Shown here: positions 24,518 to 32,316 of the stretch, piece after piece
Position numbering within the stretch: position 1 is the stretch's first letter
How the letters are laid out: each line of letters opens with the position of its first letter
Source: Solidesulfovibrio sp.
GTDB lineage: Bacteria > Desulfobacterota > Desulfovibrionia > Desulfovibrionales > Desulfovibrionaceae
Direction of reading: 5' to 3'
Assembly (NCBI RefSeq): GCF_029978005.1
Contig: NZ_JARKOZ010000046.1
Location: 62,001 to 126,000, forward strand
DNA length: 64,000 nt
Program-made: the position numbers and the translations under genes
Notes under the pieces: generated by a model
What the model was told of the DNA's origin: nothing
The model's input: the letters and a program-made list of their open reading frames with translations, nothing else
Database searches by the model: none

Positions 24518-25066
24518 TCAGATGAAAAGCTGCACCTTGCTGCCCATGGCCTGTTCCAGGAAGGTGGCCACGCCGCAGTAGAGCAGGTCCGGGTAGTCGA
24601 GCATCTCCTGGCGCGTAAATCCCATAAGGCTCATGGACAGGTCGCAGATGCAGATCCTGACGCCGAGCTCGGCGGCCAGGTCGATCATCTGGGGCAGGGA
24701 GGCGACGTTTTTTTGGGCCATGAGCCCCTGCATCATCCTGGTGCCCAGGCCGCCGAAGTGCATCTTGGACAGCTTGGCCGCCGGCGCGCCCTTGGGCAGC
24801 ATGGCCCCGAACATGGTTCCCATCATGTCCTTGCCGGGAGCGGATTTTTTGGGGTCGCGCAGAAGCGGCGTGCCCCAGAAGGTGAAGAACATCATGACCT
24901 CCATGCCCATGGCCGCCGCGCCGGTGGCGATGATGAACGAGGCCAGGGCGCGGTCGAGGTCGCCGGAGAAGACCACCATGGAGAGCTTGTTCTCCTGTCC
25001 TCCCTGCTCCAGGCTCTCCACCCTGGCCCGCAGTTCCTCGAGCTGTTCCGTCAGTCCGGCATCCAT
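24518..25066 (-). CDS. DsrE/DsrF/DrsH-like (DsrE2-type) sulfurtransferase-family protein
   Basis: 182 residues. A short coiled N-terminus (LEELRARVESLEQ) precedes a DsrE-like core: SMVVFSGDLDRALASFIIATGAAAMGMEV, MMFFTFWGTPLLR, ICICDLSMSLMG and VATFLEQAM. The cysteines in RICICDLS and near the C-terminus (LLYCGVATF) are candidate sulfur acceptors. Members shuttle persulfides to TusA. It is the first gene of the four-gene operon; its upstream region is AT-rich. Confidence 0.85.
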   Translation of the reverse strand: MDAGLTEQLEELRARVESLEQGGQENKLSMVVFSGDLDRALASFIIATGAAAMGMEVMMFFTFWGTPLLRDPKKSAPGKDMMGTMFGAMLPKGAPAAKLSKMHFGGLGTRMMQGLMAQKNVASLPQMIDLAAELGVRICICDLSMSLMGFTRQEMLDYPDLLYCGVATFLEQAMGSKVQLFI

Positions 25067-25504
25067 TGGTACCTCCGTGGATAGAGATGTGCGTGAATAG
25101 TTAGAAAATTTGTAATCACAAATAGTTGATGTTCAAATGATGCTTGTTTTGATATTGCCATGAAACAAATAGGCCAAAAGCATCTCCCGCCGCAGGCGTA
25201 GCCTTGCCAGCCAGGCGGGCTTGGCCGGCAAGGCCGGCATCGACGCTGTCGTTGCGCCCGCGACACGCGCCGGACGGTTTTTCGGGTGCCGGCCTGTCGC
25301 CCAAGGGCAGGGTGCGCGCCCGGCGTCCAGGTGGCCCGGGCGGATACGCCGGCATCCGTACACGCCCGGCAGACGGACCCGGCATCCGGCCGGGCGAGGG
25401 ATCGTGAATGTCATGAAGCCTGTTTTTGCCGTTCATGCTGCCAGGAAATCCATATTGTTGACGTAATTAGTGAATACTGTGAAATATTTTGTCAAAAAAA
25501 AGGA
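25067..25504. other. 438-base intergenic region upstream of the dsrE-tusA operon
   Basis: AT-rich ends (25077-25165 and 25440-25500) flank a GC-rich middle. A small inverted repeat ATTTGT-AATC-ACAAAT lies at 25108-25123, about 45 bases before the dsrE-like start, and could be an operator. No confident -35/-10 pair was found for the operon. Open frames in the GC-rich middle on both strands have no recognisable protein character. Confidence 0.45.
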
Positions 25505-25978
25505 CTAGGCCGAAGCCTCGCCCACGCGTTCCATGGCCGCCTTGAGCAGGTCCAGGGACTGCAGCACCATGTGCCGCCGGTCCGGGGCGATGGCCGCGAG
25601 CACCGCGTCGCGCAGGGCGCGCTGCCTGTCGGCGATCTCCTGGCGCAGCTTCTGGCCGGCCGGGGTCAGGGCGAGCAGCACCACCCGGGAGTCGGCCGGG
25701 TCGGCCACCCGGACCAGGAGGTTTTTTTCGGCCAGGCCGCTGACGAGCTTGGTCACGCGGCTGCGGGCGATGCCCAGGCTCGCGGCGATGCCCTTGGCCG
25801 TGAGGTAGCGCTCCTGGCCGAAGAGCGTCAGGCAGCGCAGTTCGGCCTGGGGGATGCCGCACTGCTCGGCCAGGGAGGCGTGGCTGTCCGAGCAGCACTG
25901 GTGGAGCTTGTCCAGCATCTGGCTGAAGTGCCGCCGCTCCTGCTGGGTCAGTTCCCTGGCTTCGCCATGTTCGTTCAT
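25505..25978 (-). CDS. MarR-family transcriptional regulator
   Basis: 157 residues when started at the ATG at 25978 (MNEHGEARELTQQ); longer frames run through the promoter. The winged-helix core is clear: AELRCLTLFGQERYLTAKGIAASLGIARSRVTKLVSGL with the recognition helix near residue 75, and the wing DPADSRVVLLALTPAGQKL. MarR proteins repress in response to small ligands or thiol oxidation; a cysteine pair (QCCSD) lies near residue 32. It is divergent from a small DsrE-like gene and next to a sulfur operon, so these are likely targets (inference). Confidence 0.88.
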   Translation of the reverse strand: MNEHGEARELTQQERRHFSQMLDKLHQCCSDSHASLAEQCGIPQAELRCLTLFGQERYLTAKGIAASLGIARSRVTKLVSGLAEKNLLVRVADPADSRVVLLALTPAGQKLRQEIADRQRALRDAVLAAIAPDRRHMVLQSLDLLKAAMERVGEASA

Positions 25979-25985
25979 GGTATGA

Positions 25986-26014
25986 AATATATCCGGACGG
26001 GCCAGGCTTGTCAA
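25986..26014 (-). promoter_or_regulatory. Near-consensus sigma-70 promoter of marR
   Basis: On the minus strand TTGACA (26014-26009) is followed by a 17-base spacer and TATATT (25991-25986). Only seven bases separate the -10 box from the ATG at 25978, so transcription should begin at or next to the start codon and the mRNA would be leaderless or nearly so. Confidence 0.7.
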
Positions 26015-26111
26015 CAGGGCGGCCCCTTTCCCCGCCACCCCCGCTTTGGTATCCAAGGGAGCGCGCCGCCGGAGCGCGCCTTTCTGCAACCCTCGAATCA
26101 AGGAGGCGGCC

Positions 26112-26468
26112 ATGGCCAAGTTCCTCTTCACCCTGTCCTGCGGTCCCGAAGCCCCGGTGCGGGCGGTGCGCGCCATGTTCCTGGCCAAGGTCGCGGCCGG
26201 CAAAGGCCACGAGGTCACGGTCTTCCTGCTCGACGACGCCGTCTACTGGGCCAACCTCGGCATGGCCGAGAAGGTGCGCATCCCCACCGGCGACGCCATG
26301 ATCGACCAGATCCGGGAGCTGCAGGCCAAGGGCGTCAAGATTCTCGTGTGCAAGCCCTGCGCCGAGGCCCGGCTCATCGGCGGCGACGACCTGCCCCAGA
26401 ACTTCGAGATCAGCACCGCCTCGGTCATGATCGACATCGCCGTCGAGGCCAAGGTCTTTTCGTTCTAG
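26112..26468 (+). CDS. Small DsrE-family protein
   Basis: 118 residues from the ATG at 26112 with AGGAGG ten bases upstream. The DsrE/DsrF-like single-domain pattern is visible: FLFTLSCGPEAPVRAVRAMFLAKVAAGKGHEVTVFLLDDAVYW and GVKILVCKPCAEARL, with cysteines at LSCGP and CKPC, the latter a candidate redox or persulfide site. Members move sulfur between proteins or bind metals. It is divergent from marR, 133 bases apart. Confidence 0.8.
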   Translation: MAKFLFTLSCGPEAPVRAVRAMFLAKVAAGKGHEVTVFLLDDAVYWANLGMAEKVRIPTGDAMIDQIRELQAKGVKILVCKPCAEARLIGGDDLPQNFEISTASVMIDIAVEAKVFSF

Positions 26469-26547
26469 ATTATTGCGGTCCGTTGTGGACGGTCGCGGCC
26501 GCCTGCCCGCCCGGGGCGTGCCGGCGGCCGCCGCGCCGGAGGGATCC

Positions 26548-27612
26548 ATGCTTTCGGTCGTCACCTACACCTACAACGACCACAGCTTCGTGCTGGAGAC
26601 GCTGCGCCGGCTGGAACGCTTCCAGGCCGTCGTCGGCCAGGTGGTCGTGGTGGACGACGGTTCGGCCGAACCCTTCGCCGCGCCGCCCGGCCCCCTCTCA
26701 GGCCGCCTGGCCGTGGCGCGCCACGAGGCCAACCAGGGGCCGGGCCTGGCCAAGCGCACGGGGCTCGCCCTGGCCTCGGGGCCGTTGATCCTGTCCGTGG
26801 ACAGCGACATCGCCTGGGACGCGCTGTGGCTCTACAGCGCCCTGGAGCGCGTCCGGGAGCCGGACGTCGGCATCGTCGGCGCGCGCATCGTGGAGAAAAA
26901 CCACGGCGACAGCCTGTCCGCCGCCCTGCACTGCGCCTCCCTGGCCAGGCTCGGCCAGGGGCGCGACGAGGGCTTCGCCCGGGGCGGCATCTGGCTCACG
27001 CGCAAGGAAGTCTACGACGCCGTGGGCGGCCTTGGCGACTACGGTCGGGCCACCCACGAGGACTGGCACCTGTGCCGCAAGGTGCGGGAACGCGGGCTGC
27101 GCGTGGTCGTCAACGACCGGGGGACCGTGTTGCAGACGCGCCGCATCGGCCGGTCCCAGTGCGTGCGGCGCGACGCGCTCTATCTTGCCGACGGCTATGC
27201 CGGCCTCATCGCCCGGGAGGAGCCTTCGGCCCTGCTCTCGGTCATGACCCTGGAGCTGGAAGAGGCCCTGGCCGTGGCGCAAACGGGCGACTGCCCGCTT
27301 TTGGTCTACCTCAAGATCGCCACCTACGCCGCCGTGTTCGCCCGCTGGGAGGGCCGGTTCGGGGGGCACGGCGCGGCGGCGGCCGTGGCCGAGGCCTTCG
27401 CGTCCTATCCGGCCATCGTGCGCGCGATCGTCGCGGATTGCGGCCTGTCCCTGCCGGCGGCCGAAGCGGAGCCGGGGCCGCTGGCGGAAATCTTCCGCTA
27501 CGTGGCCGAAATCGTGGGCCAGGCGCGCCTGCGCCGGCTCGACGAAGCCGTCCTGCCCCGGGCTCTGGCCGAGGAAGCGGCCGGGCGGCGCGATTTCCAT
27601 TTCATGGGCTGA
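26548..27612 (+). CDS. Family-2 glycosyltransferase
   Basis: 354 residues from the ATG at 26548 (GGAGGG upstream). LSVVTYTYNDHSFV, VVVVDDGSAEPF, LILSVDSDIAWDALW (DSD metal site) and THEDWHLCRKV define an intact GT-A domain; the C-terminal 130 residues are helical. It stands alone among unrelated genes, 80 bases after the DsrE-like gene, outside the two main glycan loci. Confidence 0.82.
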   Translation: MLSVVTYTYNDHSFVLETLRRLERFQAVVGQVVVVDDGSAEPFAAPPGPLSGRLAVARHEANQGPGLAKRTGLALASGPLILSVDSDIAWDALWLYSALERVREPDVGIVGARIVEKNHGDSLSAALHCASLARLGQGRDEGFARGGIWLTRKEVYDAVGGLGDYGRATHEDWHLCRKVRERGLRVVVNDRGTVLQTRRIGRSQCVRRDALYLADGYAGLIAREEPSALLSVMTLELEEALAVAQTGDCPLLVYLKIATYAAVFARWEGRFGGHGAAAAVAEAFASYPAIVRAIVADCGLSLPAAEAEPGPLAEIFRYVAEIVGQARLRRLDEAVLPRALAEEAAGRRDFHFMG

Positions 27613-27766
27613 CCAGCCGTACCGAATAGCGTTTTGCGGCCATGGTTCAATCCGGTCCGCCAAAACGCGTGCCGGCGGGGCTTGGGGTCCGCCCCTATTC
27701 CTTGCCTGAGCGGCCACGTTCCAGGGAAGGGAGCGACTCCGGGTTCTGGCGGACCGGTGAAGCGGT
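27613..27766. repeat. Convergent spacer with nested inverted repeats
   Basis: A hairpin at 27629-27668 has arms GCGTTTTGCGG and CCGCCAAAACGC (one bulge). A second, perfect 11-bp inverted repeat, CCGGTCCGCCA (27652-27662) and TGGCGGACCGG (27747-27757), overlaps its right arm. The two pairings are mutually exclusive. Located between convergent genes, it may be a terminator for both or a remnant of a small mobile repeat. Confidence 0.4.
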
Positions 27767-28675
27767 CTATGCCACATCAGACCGGGGGAGGCTTTGGAGC
27801 CAGGCGGCCAGGGATGGCCCCTGCGGCGTCCAGCCGAGCCGGCGGGCGTTGGCGGCCTGGACGAGGCTGTTCGAGGCCACGCCCAGGCGGGCCGCCTCGC
27901 CGTGCATCCGGATGGCCTCCGCCACCGGAAGGCTGACGGTCCTGCCGCCAAATCCCAGGTGTTCGCTGAGCATCCCGGCGATTTCCCGGAAGGAGTTGTG
28001 CCCGTTTTCCGCGAAGAAGAAGGAGCCGCCCGGCGCTTTCTCCATGGCCAGGAGATAAAGGTCCACGAGGTCGTCGATATGCACGTTGGAGTAGCGGTTT
28101 AGGCCCTGGCCGAAATAGACGCCCGCGCCGATTTGCCGGGCCAGGGCCGTCAGCTTGGGCAACTGGTCGCTGTCGGGCTGCAGGCCCCGCCCCGTACCGT
28201 AGATCATGGACGGACAGACGACCACGGTCCGGATGCCTTTTTCGATGGCCGCTTGGCGCACGTACCGGTTCATGTCCACCCGGGGCCGGCGGAAGGAAAC
28301 GGGCTCGAAGAAGCCGTCCTCGCTTAGGGGGACGGAAGCGGCGTATTCCCCGTCGGCGTGGTCCGCGACGATGGCCGAGCCGCTGGTGTGGATCAGGAGC
28401 TTTCCGCTGCGCTGGAGGGCGGCGACGAGCGTCAGCACGGCCCCCGGATGGTCGGCGCTGGCGGCGTGGATCACGGCGTCGGCCGCCCGGGCGGCCTTTC
28501 CCAGCGCCTCGGGGTCGTCCAGCGTGCCGGGCAGGGGGATGACGCCGCGCCGTCGCAGCAGCGGCAGCTTCCTTTCGTCCCTGACCAGTCCCGTCACCTC
28601 GTGTCCCAAGGCCAGCAGCCTTTCCGCAAGGGAGCCGCCGATGTACCCCGTCGCTCCGGTGAGAAATATCTTCAT
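27767..28675 (-). CDS. NAD-dependent epimerase/dehydratase-like (atypical extended SDR)
   Basis: 302 residues. The Rossmann motif TGATGYIGGSLAERLL is at residues 7-22, with ADAVIHAAS, VCPSMIYGTGRG (YG of the family, but without a clear YxxxK) and SNVHIDDLVDLYLLAM. The absent canonical catalytic tyrosine-lysine pair suggests an atypical member (NAD(P)H-binding, NmrA-like) rather than a sugar epimerase. It follows the flavin oxidoreductase by 51 bases on the same strand, so is likely in its operon and under the same TetR control. Confidence 0.75.
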   Translation of the reverse strand: MKIFLTGATGYIGGSLAERLLALGHEVTGLVRDERKLPLLRRRGVIPLPGTLDDPEALGKAARAADAVIHAASADHPGAVLTLVAALQRSGKLLIHTSGSAIVADHADGEYAASVPLSEDGFFEPVSFRRPRVDMNRYVRQAAIEKGIRTVVVCPSMIYGTGRGLQPDSDQLPKLTALARQIGAGVYFGQGLNRYSNVHIDDLVDLYLLAMEKAPGGSFFFAENGHNSFREIAGMLSEHLGFGGRTVSLPVAEAIRMHGEAARLGVASNSLVQAANARRLGWTPQGPSLAAWLQSLPRSDVA

Positions 28676-28726
28676 GTTGCGCCTCCGTGCCGTCGTCGCG
28701 TTTTTCGATCTTTTGCGCCTGCGCCG

Positions 28727-29983
28727 TCAGCCGGCGCGGCGGGACCGGTTCTCCAAAAGCCTGGTCATGTTCCCCGCTTCGAGGGCGGCGAACGCCGTCG
28801 TCGCCGCCTCCCCGGACAGGGAGAGGTCCGGGTCGAGGCCTTGCCCGAGGCGTTCGAGCTGCATGTTGTTCCAGGACATGAACTGGAGGATGTCGAACCG
28901 CTTCTCGAAGCTCGGCAGGTGATCGATTTCGCCTGCGAGCAGACGCCCCGGCCCATCGGGGTCCGCGATCATGGGCCGGCCCACGCCCACCATGTCGAGA
29001 GCTTCTTCCTCGAGGGCCTCGGCCATGGCCGACGCGGACCGGAAGCCGCCGACAACCATGACGGGCATGGCGGCCGCCCGGCGCACGTCCTTGGCGAAGT
29101 TAACGAAATAGGCCTCCCGGGCCATCGTGCTCTGGCGGCGGCCGTCCTCGCCATCCTCTCCGAGGGAAAGGCCCATCATTTTCGGGCGTTCCAGGGAGCC
29201 GCCGGAGAGTTCCAGCAGATCCACCAGCCCCTTGCCTCCGAGCATGGCGACCAGGGCGGCGCACTCGGCGTTGGTGAAGCCGCCGCGCTGGAAATCGGAG
29301 GAGTTGAGCTTGAGGCCGATGGGAAAGCCGGGCCCCACCGCCTCGCGTACGGCGGCCAGGACTGCCAGCAGGAAGCGGGCCCGGCTTTCCAGCCCGCCGC
29401 CCCATGCGTCCTCGCGCCGGTTGGTCAAAGGGCTTAAAAATTGCGAAATCAGGTAGCCGTGGGCGGCATGGAGCGTGACGCCGGTGAATCCCGCCTCGCG
29501 GACCTTGCCGGCGGCAAAGGCGAACTGCCGGATGGCGCGCTCGATCTCCTCCCCGGTCATGGCCCGGGGCGGGGCAAAGCGCAGGCCCGTGCCCCGGAGC
29601 ACGTCGAGTTCCACTACCGACGGGGCCAGCGGGGCGGGATTGATGGCGGCGTCGACCTGCCGACCGGTATGGCTGAGCTGGGCCCAGAAGTGCGCCCCGC
29701 CGGAGCGGCCGGCGGCGGCCAGTCCGGCCAGGCGCTCCTGGCCGCCGTCGTCGTGGACGACGATGTTGCCCGGCCGCTCCAGGTGGTCGGGGTCGACCTG
29801 GATGTTGCCGGAAAAAAGCAGCCCGACGCTCGACGTCGCCCAGCGTCGGTAGAGTGTTTCCAGTTGTGGCGTGGCGTGGTTGTCCGCGTCGGCCAGGCCT
29901 TCGCTCGTGGCCGCCTTGCACAGGCGGTTGGCCAGGGTGACGCCGCAGGGCAGCGTGAGGGGCTGGCTGAGGGGATGGGCCAT
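28727..29983 (-). CDS. NADH:flavin oxidoreductase, old yellow enzyme family
   Basis: 418 residues, slightly longer than classical OYE (about 360). FMN TIM-barrel features: LANRLCKAATSEGLAD, FWAQLSHTGRQ, VTLHAAHGYLISQFLSPLTNRR (substrate-binding HxxH region), and MVVGGFRSASAM near the phosphate site. These enzymes reduce activated alkenes, nitro-compounds or other electrophiles with NAD(P)H. It is divergent from a tetR gene with two operator palindromes between them, which points to induction by a xenobiotic or electrophile (inference). Confidence 0.88.
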   Translation of the reverse strand: MAHPLSQPLTLPCGVTLANRLCKAATSEGLADADNHATPQLETLYRRWATSSVGLLFSGNIQVDPDHLERPGNIVVHDDGGQERLAGLAAAGRSGGAHFWAQLSHTGRQVDAAINPAPLAPSVVELDVLRGTGLRFAPPRAMTGEEIERAIRQFAFAAGKVREAGFTGVTLHAAHGYLISQFLSPLTNRREDAWGGGLESRARFLLAVLAAVREAVGPGFPIGLKLNSSDFQRGGFTNAECAALVAMLGGKGLVDLLELSGGSLERPKMMGLSLGEDGEDGRRQSTMAREAYFVNFAKDVRRAAAMPVMVVGGFRSASAMAEALEEEALDMVGVGRPMIADPDGPGRLLAGEIDHLPSFEKRFDILQFMSWNNMQLERLGQGLDPDLSLSGEAATTAFAALEAGNMTRLLENRSRRAG

Positions 29984-30059
29984 GGACCTCTCCTTTGCCC
30001 GGCCTTGATTCCCGGAAAACGTTGCGGGACGGCGGCCGAGGCGCTATGTTCGGTTCGTT

Positions 30060-30077
30060 CGACAGCGCTTGCTGTCG
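30060..30077. promoter_or_regulatory. Operator palindrome 1 (candidate TetR site)
   Basis: CGACAG-N6-CTGTCG, a perfect 6+6 palindrome with spacer CGCTTG, in the 148-base region between the divergent OYE and tetR starts. The identical arms and spacer length recur 24 bases downstream, as expected for a TetR-family dimer bound twice. Confidence 0.65.
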
Positions 30078-30083
30078 TTTGAG

Positions 30084-30101
30084 CGACAGTGATCGCTGTC
30101 G
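30084..30101. promoter_or_regulatory. Operator palindrome 2 (candidate TetR site)
   Basis: CGACAG-N6-CTGTCG with spacer TGATCG, 24 bases centre to centre from the first copy, just over two helical turns, so both dimers would lie on similar faces. It lies 30 bases before the tetR start. Confidence 0.65.
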
Positions 30102-30131
30102 TATGGTTTGTCAAGCGGAAAGGGGACGGGA

Positions 30132-30779
30132 ATGGCGAAGACGTGGTCGGCGGAACATCCGAAAGCGGCGCTTCTGGCGCGAAAGCGTGCCGTGATCGTC
30201 GCGGCCGCCCTGGAGGCGTTTCTGGAAGCCGGGTATGCGGAGGCGTCCGTCAACAGGATCGCCGCCGCGGCGGGGGTATCCATCAAGACGCTCTACCGGC
30301 ATTTCGAGAGCAAGGACGAGCTATTCAGCGCCGTCATGCAGGCGGCCTGCGGCAGGACGCCCGGCCAGGAGGCGCAGCGGGAGCCGCCGGCCTGGTACGG
30401 CGAGCCGCCGGCCGAGGCCCTGCCCCGGGCCGGGGAGGCGTATCTGCGCCATGTCCTGTCGCCCCGGCAGTTGGCGCTTTATCGCGTGGTCATCCGGGAC
30501 GCCCCCCGGTTTCCCGAGCTCGGCCGGCGCTACCACGAGGAGACGACCGGCGGCCGCGACGCCGTGTTCGCGGGCTATCTGGAGCTGTGGTCGCCACGCG
30601 AGGGTTGGGTGGTGCGCGACAGGCACGGCGCGGCGCAAGTCTTCGCCGGGCTGCTCAAGGCCCGGATATTCGACGAGGCCGTGCTGGGGCTGGGCGAGGC
30701 GTGGGACGAGGCCATCGCCGGACGGGCCCGGGAGGCCGCGGGCCACATGCTGCTGCTGCTGCGCGCCGGGCGGCTGTGA
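30132..30779 (+). CDS. TetR/AcrR-family transcriptional regulator
   Basis: 215 residues from the ATG at 30132 (AGGGGACGGG upstream; an earlier GTG at 30108 is possible). The N-terminal helix-turn-helix is clear: AALEAFLEAGYAEASVNRIAAAAGVSIKTLYRHFESKDELFSAVM at residues about 21-65. The C-terminal ligand domain is typical in size (LSPRQLALYRVVIRDAPRFPEL). It probably represses the divergent OYE-SDR operon and itself through the two palindromes. Confidence 0.9.
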   Translation: MAKTWSAEHPKAALLARKRAVIVAAALEAFLEAGYAEASVNRIAAAAGVSIKTLYRHFESKDELFSAVMQAACGRTPGQEAQREPPAWYGEPPAEALPRAGEAYLRHVLSPRQLALYRVVIRDAPRFPELGRRYHEETTGGRDAVFAGYLELWSPREGWVVRDRHGAAQVFAGLLKARIFDEAVLGLGEAWDEAIAGRAREAAGHMLLLLRAGRL

Positions 30780-30811
30780 AAGGGGCGAACCCCGGCGTGC
30801 GAAGGTGTTCC

Positions 30812-32212
30812 CTAGGCGTTCATGGCGCGGCGCAGCGCCTCGAAAATCCTGTCGTCCGTGGATTGGGCGACGTTGAAGCGCATGAAGCCGCTCGCCGTGC
30901 GCGACGGACTGAAGGCGTTCCCCGGGGCGAGGATCACGCCGTCCCGCAGGCAGGTCCGGGCCACGGCGGCGGCATCCAGGCCGTCGGGCAATCGGCACCA
31001 GACGAACATGCCGGCCCGGGGCACGAGCCAGGGCCGCACCTCCAGAGGTTCGAGCCGGGCTACCACGCGTGCCATGGCCACGGCGAGCCGCGCCCGCACT
31101 GTTTCCATGTGCCTGCGATAGCCGCCGTCGGTCAGCGCCGCCAGCAGGAGGTCGGCGGACAGCCGGCCGCCGCCGAAATTCGTCGCGATCTTGAGGTCCG
31201 TGAGGGCCTCGATCCACTCGGGCCGCCCGGCGATGAAGCCGCAACGCACGGCGGCCGAGAGCGTCTTGGAAAAGCCGCCCACATGGATGACCCGCGAGAG
31301 CCCGTCGAAGGCGGCCAGCCTCGGCGCGGGCGCGTCCTCGAAATCGGCGAACGCGTCGTCCTCCACGATCACCAGGTCCGCGCGGTCGGCGAGCGTCAGG
31401 AGCCTGTGCGCCGTCACGGGCGAGAGCACCGCGCCGGTGGGGTTTTGGATCGCGGCGTTGGTGACGTACAGCCGGGGCTCGTGCGTCCGCAGGGCGGCCT
31501 CGAAGGCCGCGACGTCCGGCCCGTCCGGCGTGCAGGGTACCCCGGCGACCGTGACCCGGTGGGCCTTGAGCAGGGCGTGGAAGTTGAAATAGCAGGGGTC
31601 GTCCACCAGCACCGTGTCCCCGGGCTCGAGCAGGAAACGGCAGATGAGGTCCAGGGCATGGGTGGCGGATTCGGTCAGCAGGATGCGGTCCGGCCCGGCT
31701 TCGACGCCGCTGGCGGCCAGCCGCCGGGAAAGGACCTGGCGCAGGGCGGGCAGGCCTTGTGGCGGGGCGTAGTCCGCGAGGGCGGCGGCCTCGGCCCGGG
31801 CCAGGGCGCGCAAGGCCCGGCGCATTGTCGCTTCGGGCATCCATGAGGCGGGAAGCCAGCCGCAGCCCGGCTTGAGCACGTTATCGCCGGCCTCCAGGGC
31901 CTGGCGCGAGATCCACAGCGGATCGACCTCCCGGTCGAGTCGCGGCCCCATGGCGGCCAGGGCCAGGGGCGCGAGCGGGCCGGACACGTAAAAGCCCGAA
32001 CCGGGGCGCGACTGGACCACGCCCTGGGCCGCCAGCCGTTCGTAGGCCTCCACCACGGTGGATACGGAAAGCCCCATGGCCTTCGCCTGGGCGCGCACCG
32101 AGGGCAGCCGCACTCCGGGAAGCAGCGCCCGCGCCGCGATCCGGTCGCGGATCGCGGCCATGACGCGTTCGATCCGCGTGCCGACGCGCCTGTCTTCCGG
32201 GTCCTTTCCCAT
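30812..32212 (-). CDS. MocR-family regulator (GntR winged helix plus PLP aminotransferase-like domain)
   Basis: 466 residues. The N-terminal GntR-type helix-turn-helix reads IRDRIAARALLPGVRLPSVRAQAKAMGLSVSTVVEAYERL at residues 21-60. The aminotransferase fold-type I domain follows with DDPCYFNF, NPTGAVLS, VEDDAFADFED and GGFSKTLSAAVRCGF, where the lysine binds PLP. MocR proteins sense amino-acid- or vitamin-B6-related ligands and activate or repress a neighbouring gene, here probably the divergent DMT exporter 104 bases away. Confidence 0.9.
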   Translation of the reverse strand: MGKDPEDRRVGTRIERVMAAIRDRIAARALLPGVRLPSVRAQAKAMGLSVSTVVEAYERLAAQGVVQSRPGSGFYVSGPLAPLALAAMGPRLDREVDPLWISRQALEAGDNVLKPGCGWLPASWMPEATMRRALRALARAEAAALADYAPPQGLPALRQVLSRRLAASGVEAGPDRILLTESATHALDLICRFLLEPGDTVLVDDPCYFNFHALLKAHRVTVAGVPCTPDGPDVAAFEAALRTHEPRLYVTNAAIQNPTGAVLSPVTAHRLLTLADRADLVIVEDDAFADFEDAPAPRLAAFDGLSRVIHVGGFSKTLSAAVRCGFIAGRPEWIEALTDLKIATNFGGGRLSADLLLAALTDGGYRRHMETVRARLAVAMARVVARLEPLEVRPWLVPRAGMFVWCRLPDGLDAAAVARTCLRDGVILAPGNAFSPSRTASGFMRFNVAQSTDDRIFEALRRAMNA

Positions 32213-32245
32213 CCGTTATGCTCCAACGACCAGAACAGTTTTGCC

Positions 32246-32262
32246 GGATTGTGTTGGATTGT
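32246..32262. promoter_or_regulatory. Direct repeat in the MocR / DMT exporter intergenic region
   Basis: GGATTGT occurs at 32246-32252 and again at 32256-32262, exactly ten bases apart (one helical turn). MocR regulators often bind in-phase direct repeats between themselves and a divergent target, so this is the best candidate operator. Confidence 0.4.
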
Positions 32263-32316
32263 CCCTGGAAGGTCAACGCCCCTTGCCCGAAGGAAACGGG
32301 AAAAAGCGGGGCGCGC

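Noticed and set aside
25108-25123. ATTTGT-AATC-ACAAAT as a Rex, HcpR or FNR site
   Set aside because: The half-sites and spacing do not match the usual consensus for any of these, so it is reported only as an inverted repeat.
25116-25466. Open frames on both strands in the spacer upstream of dsrE-like
   Set aside because: Composition is irregular, products look like random GC-rich translation, and neither has a convincing ribosome-binding site.
30108-30131. Earlier GTG start for the TetR regulator
   Set aside because: It would place the start a few bases after the second operator, and the ATG at 30132 has the better purine-rich site; the extra residues are outside the helix-turn-helix.
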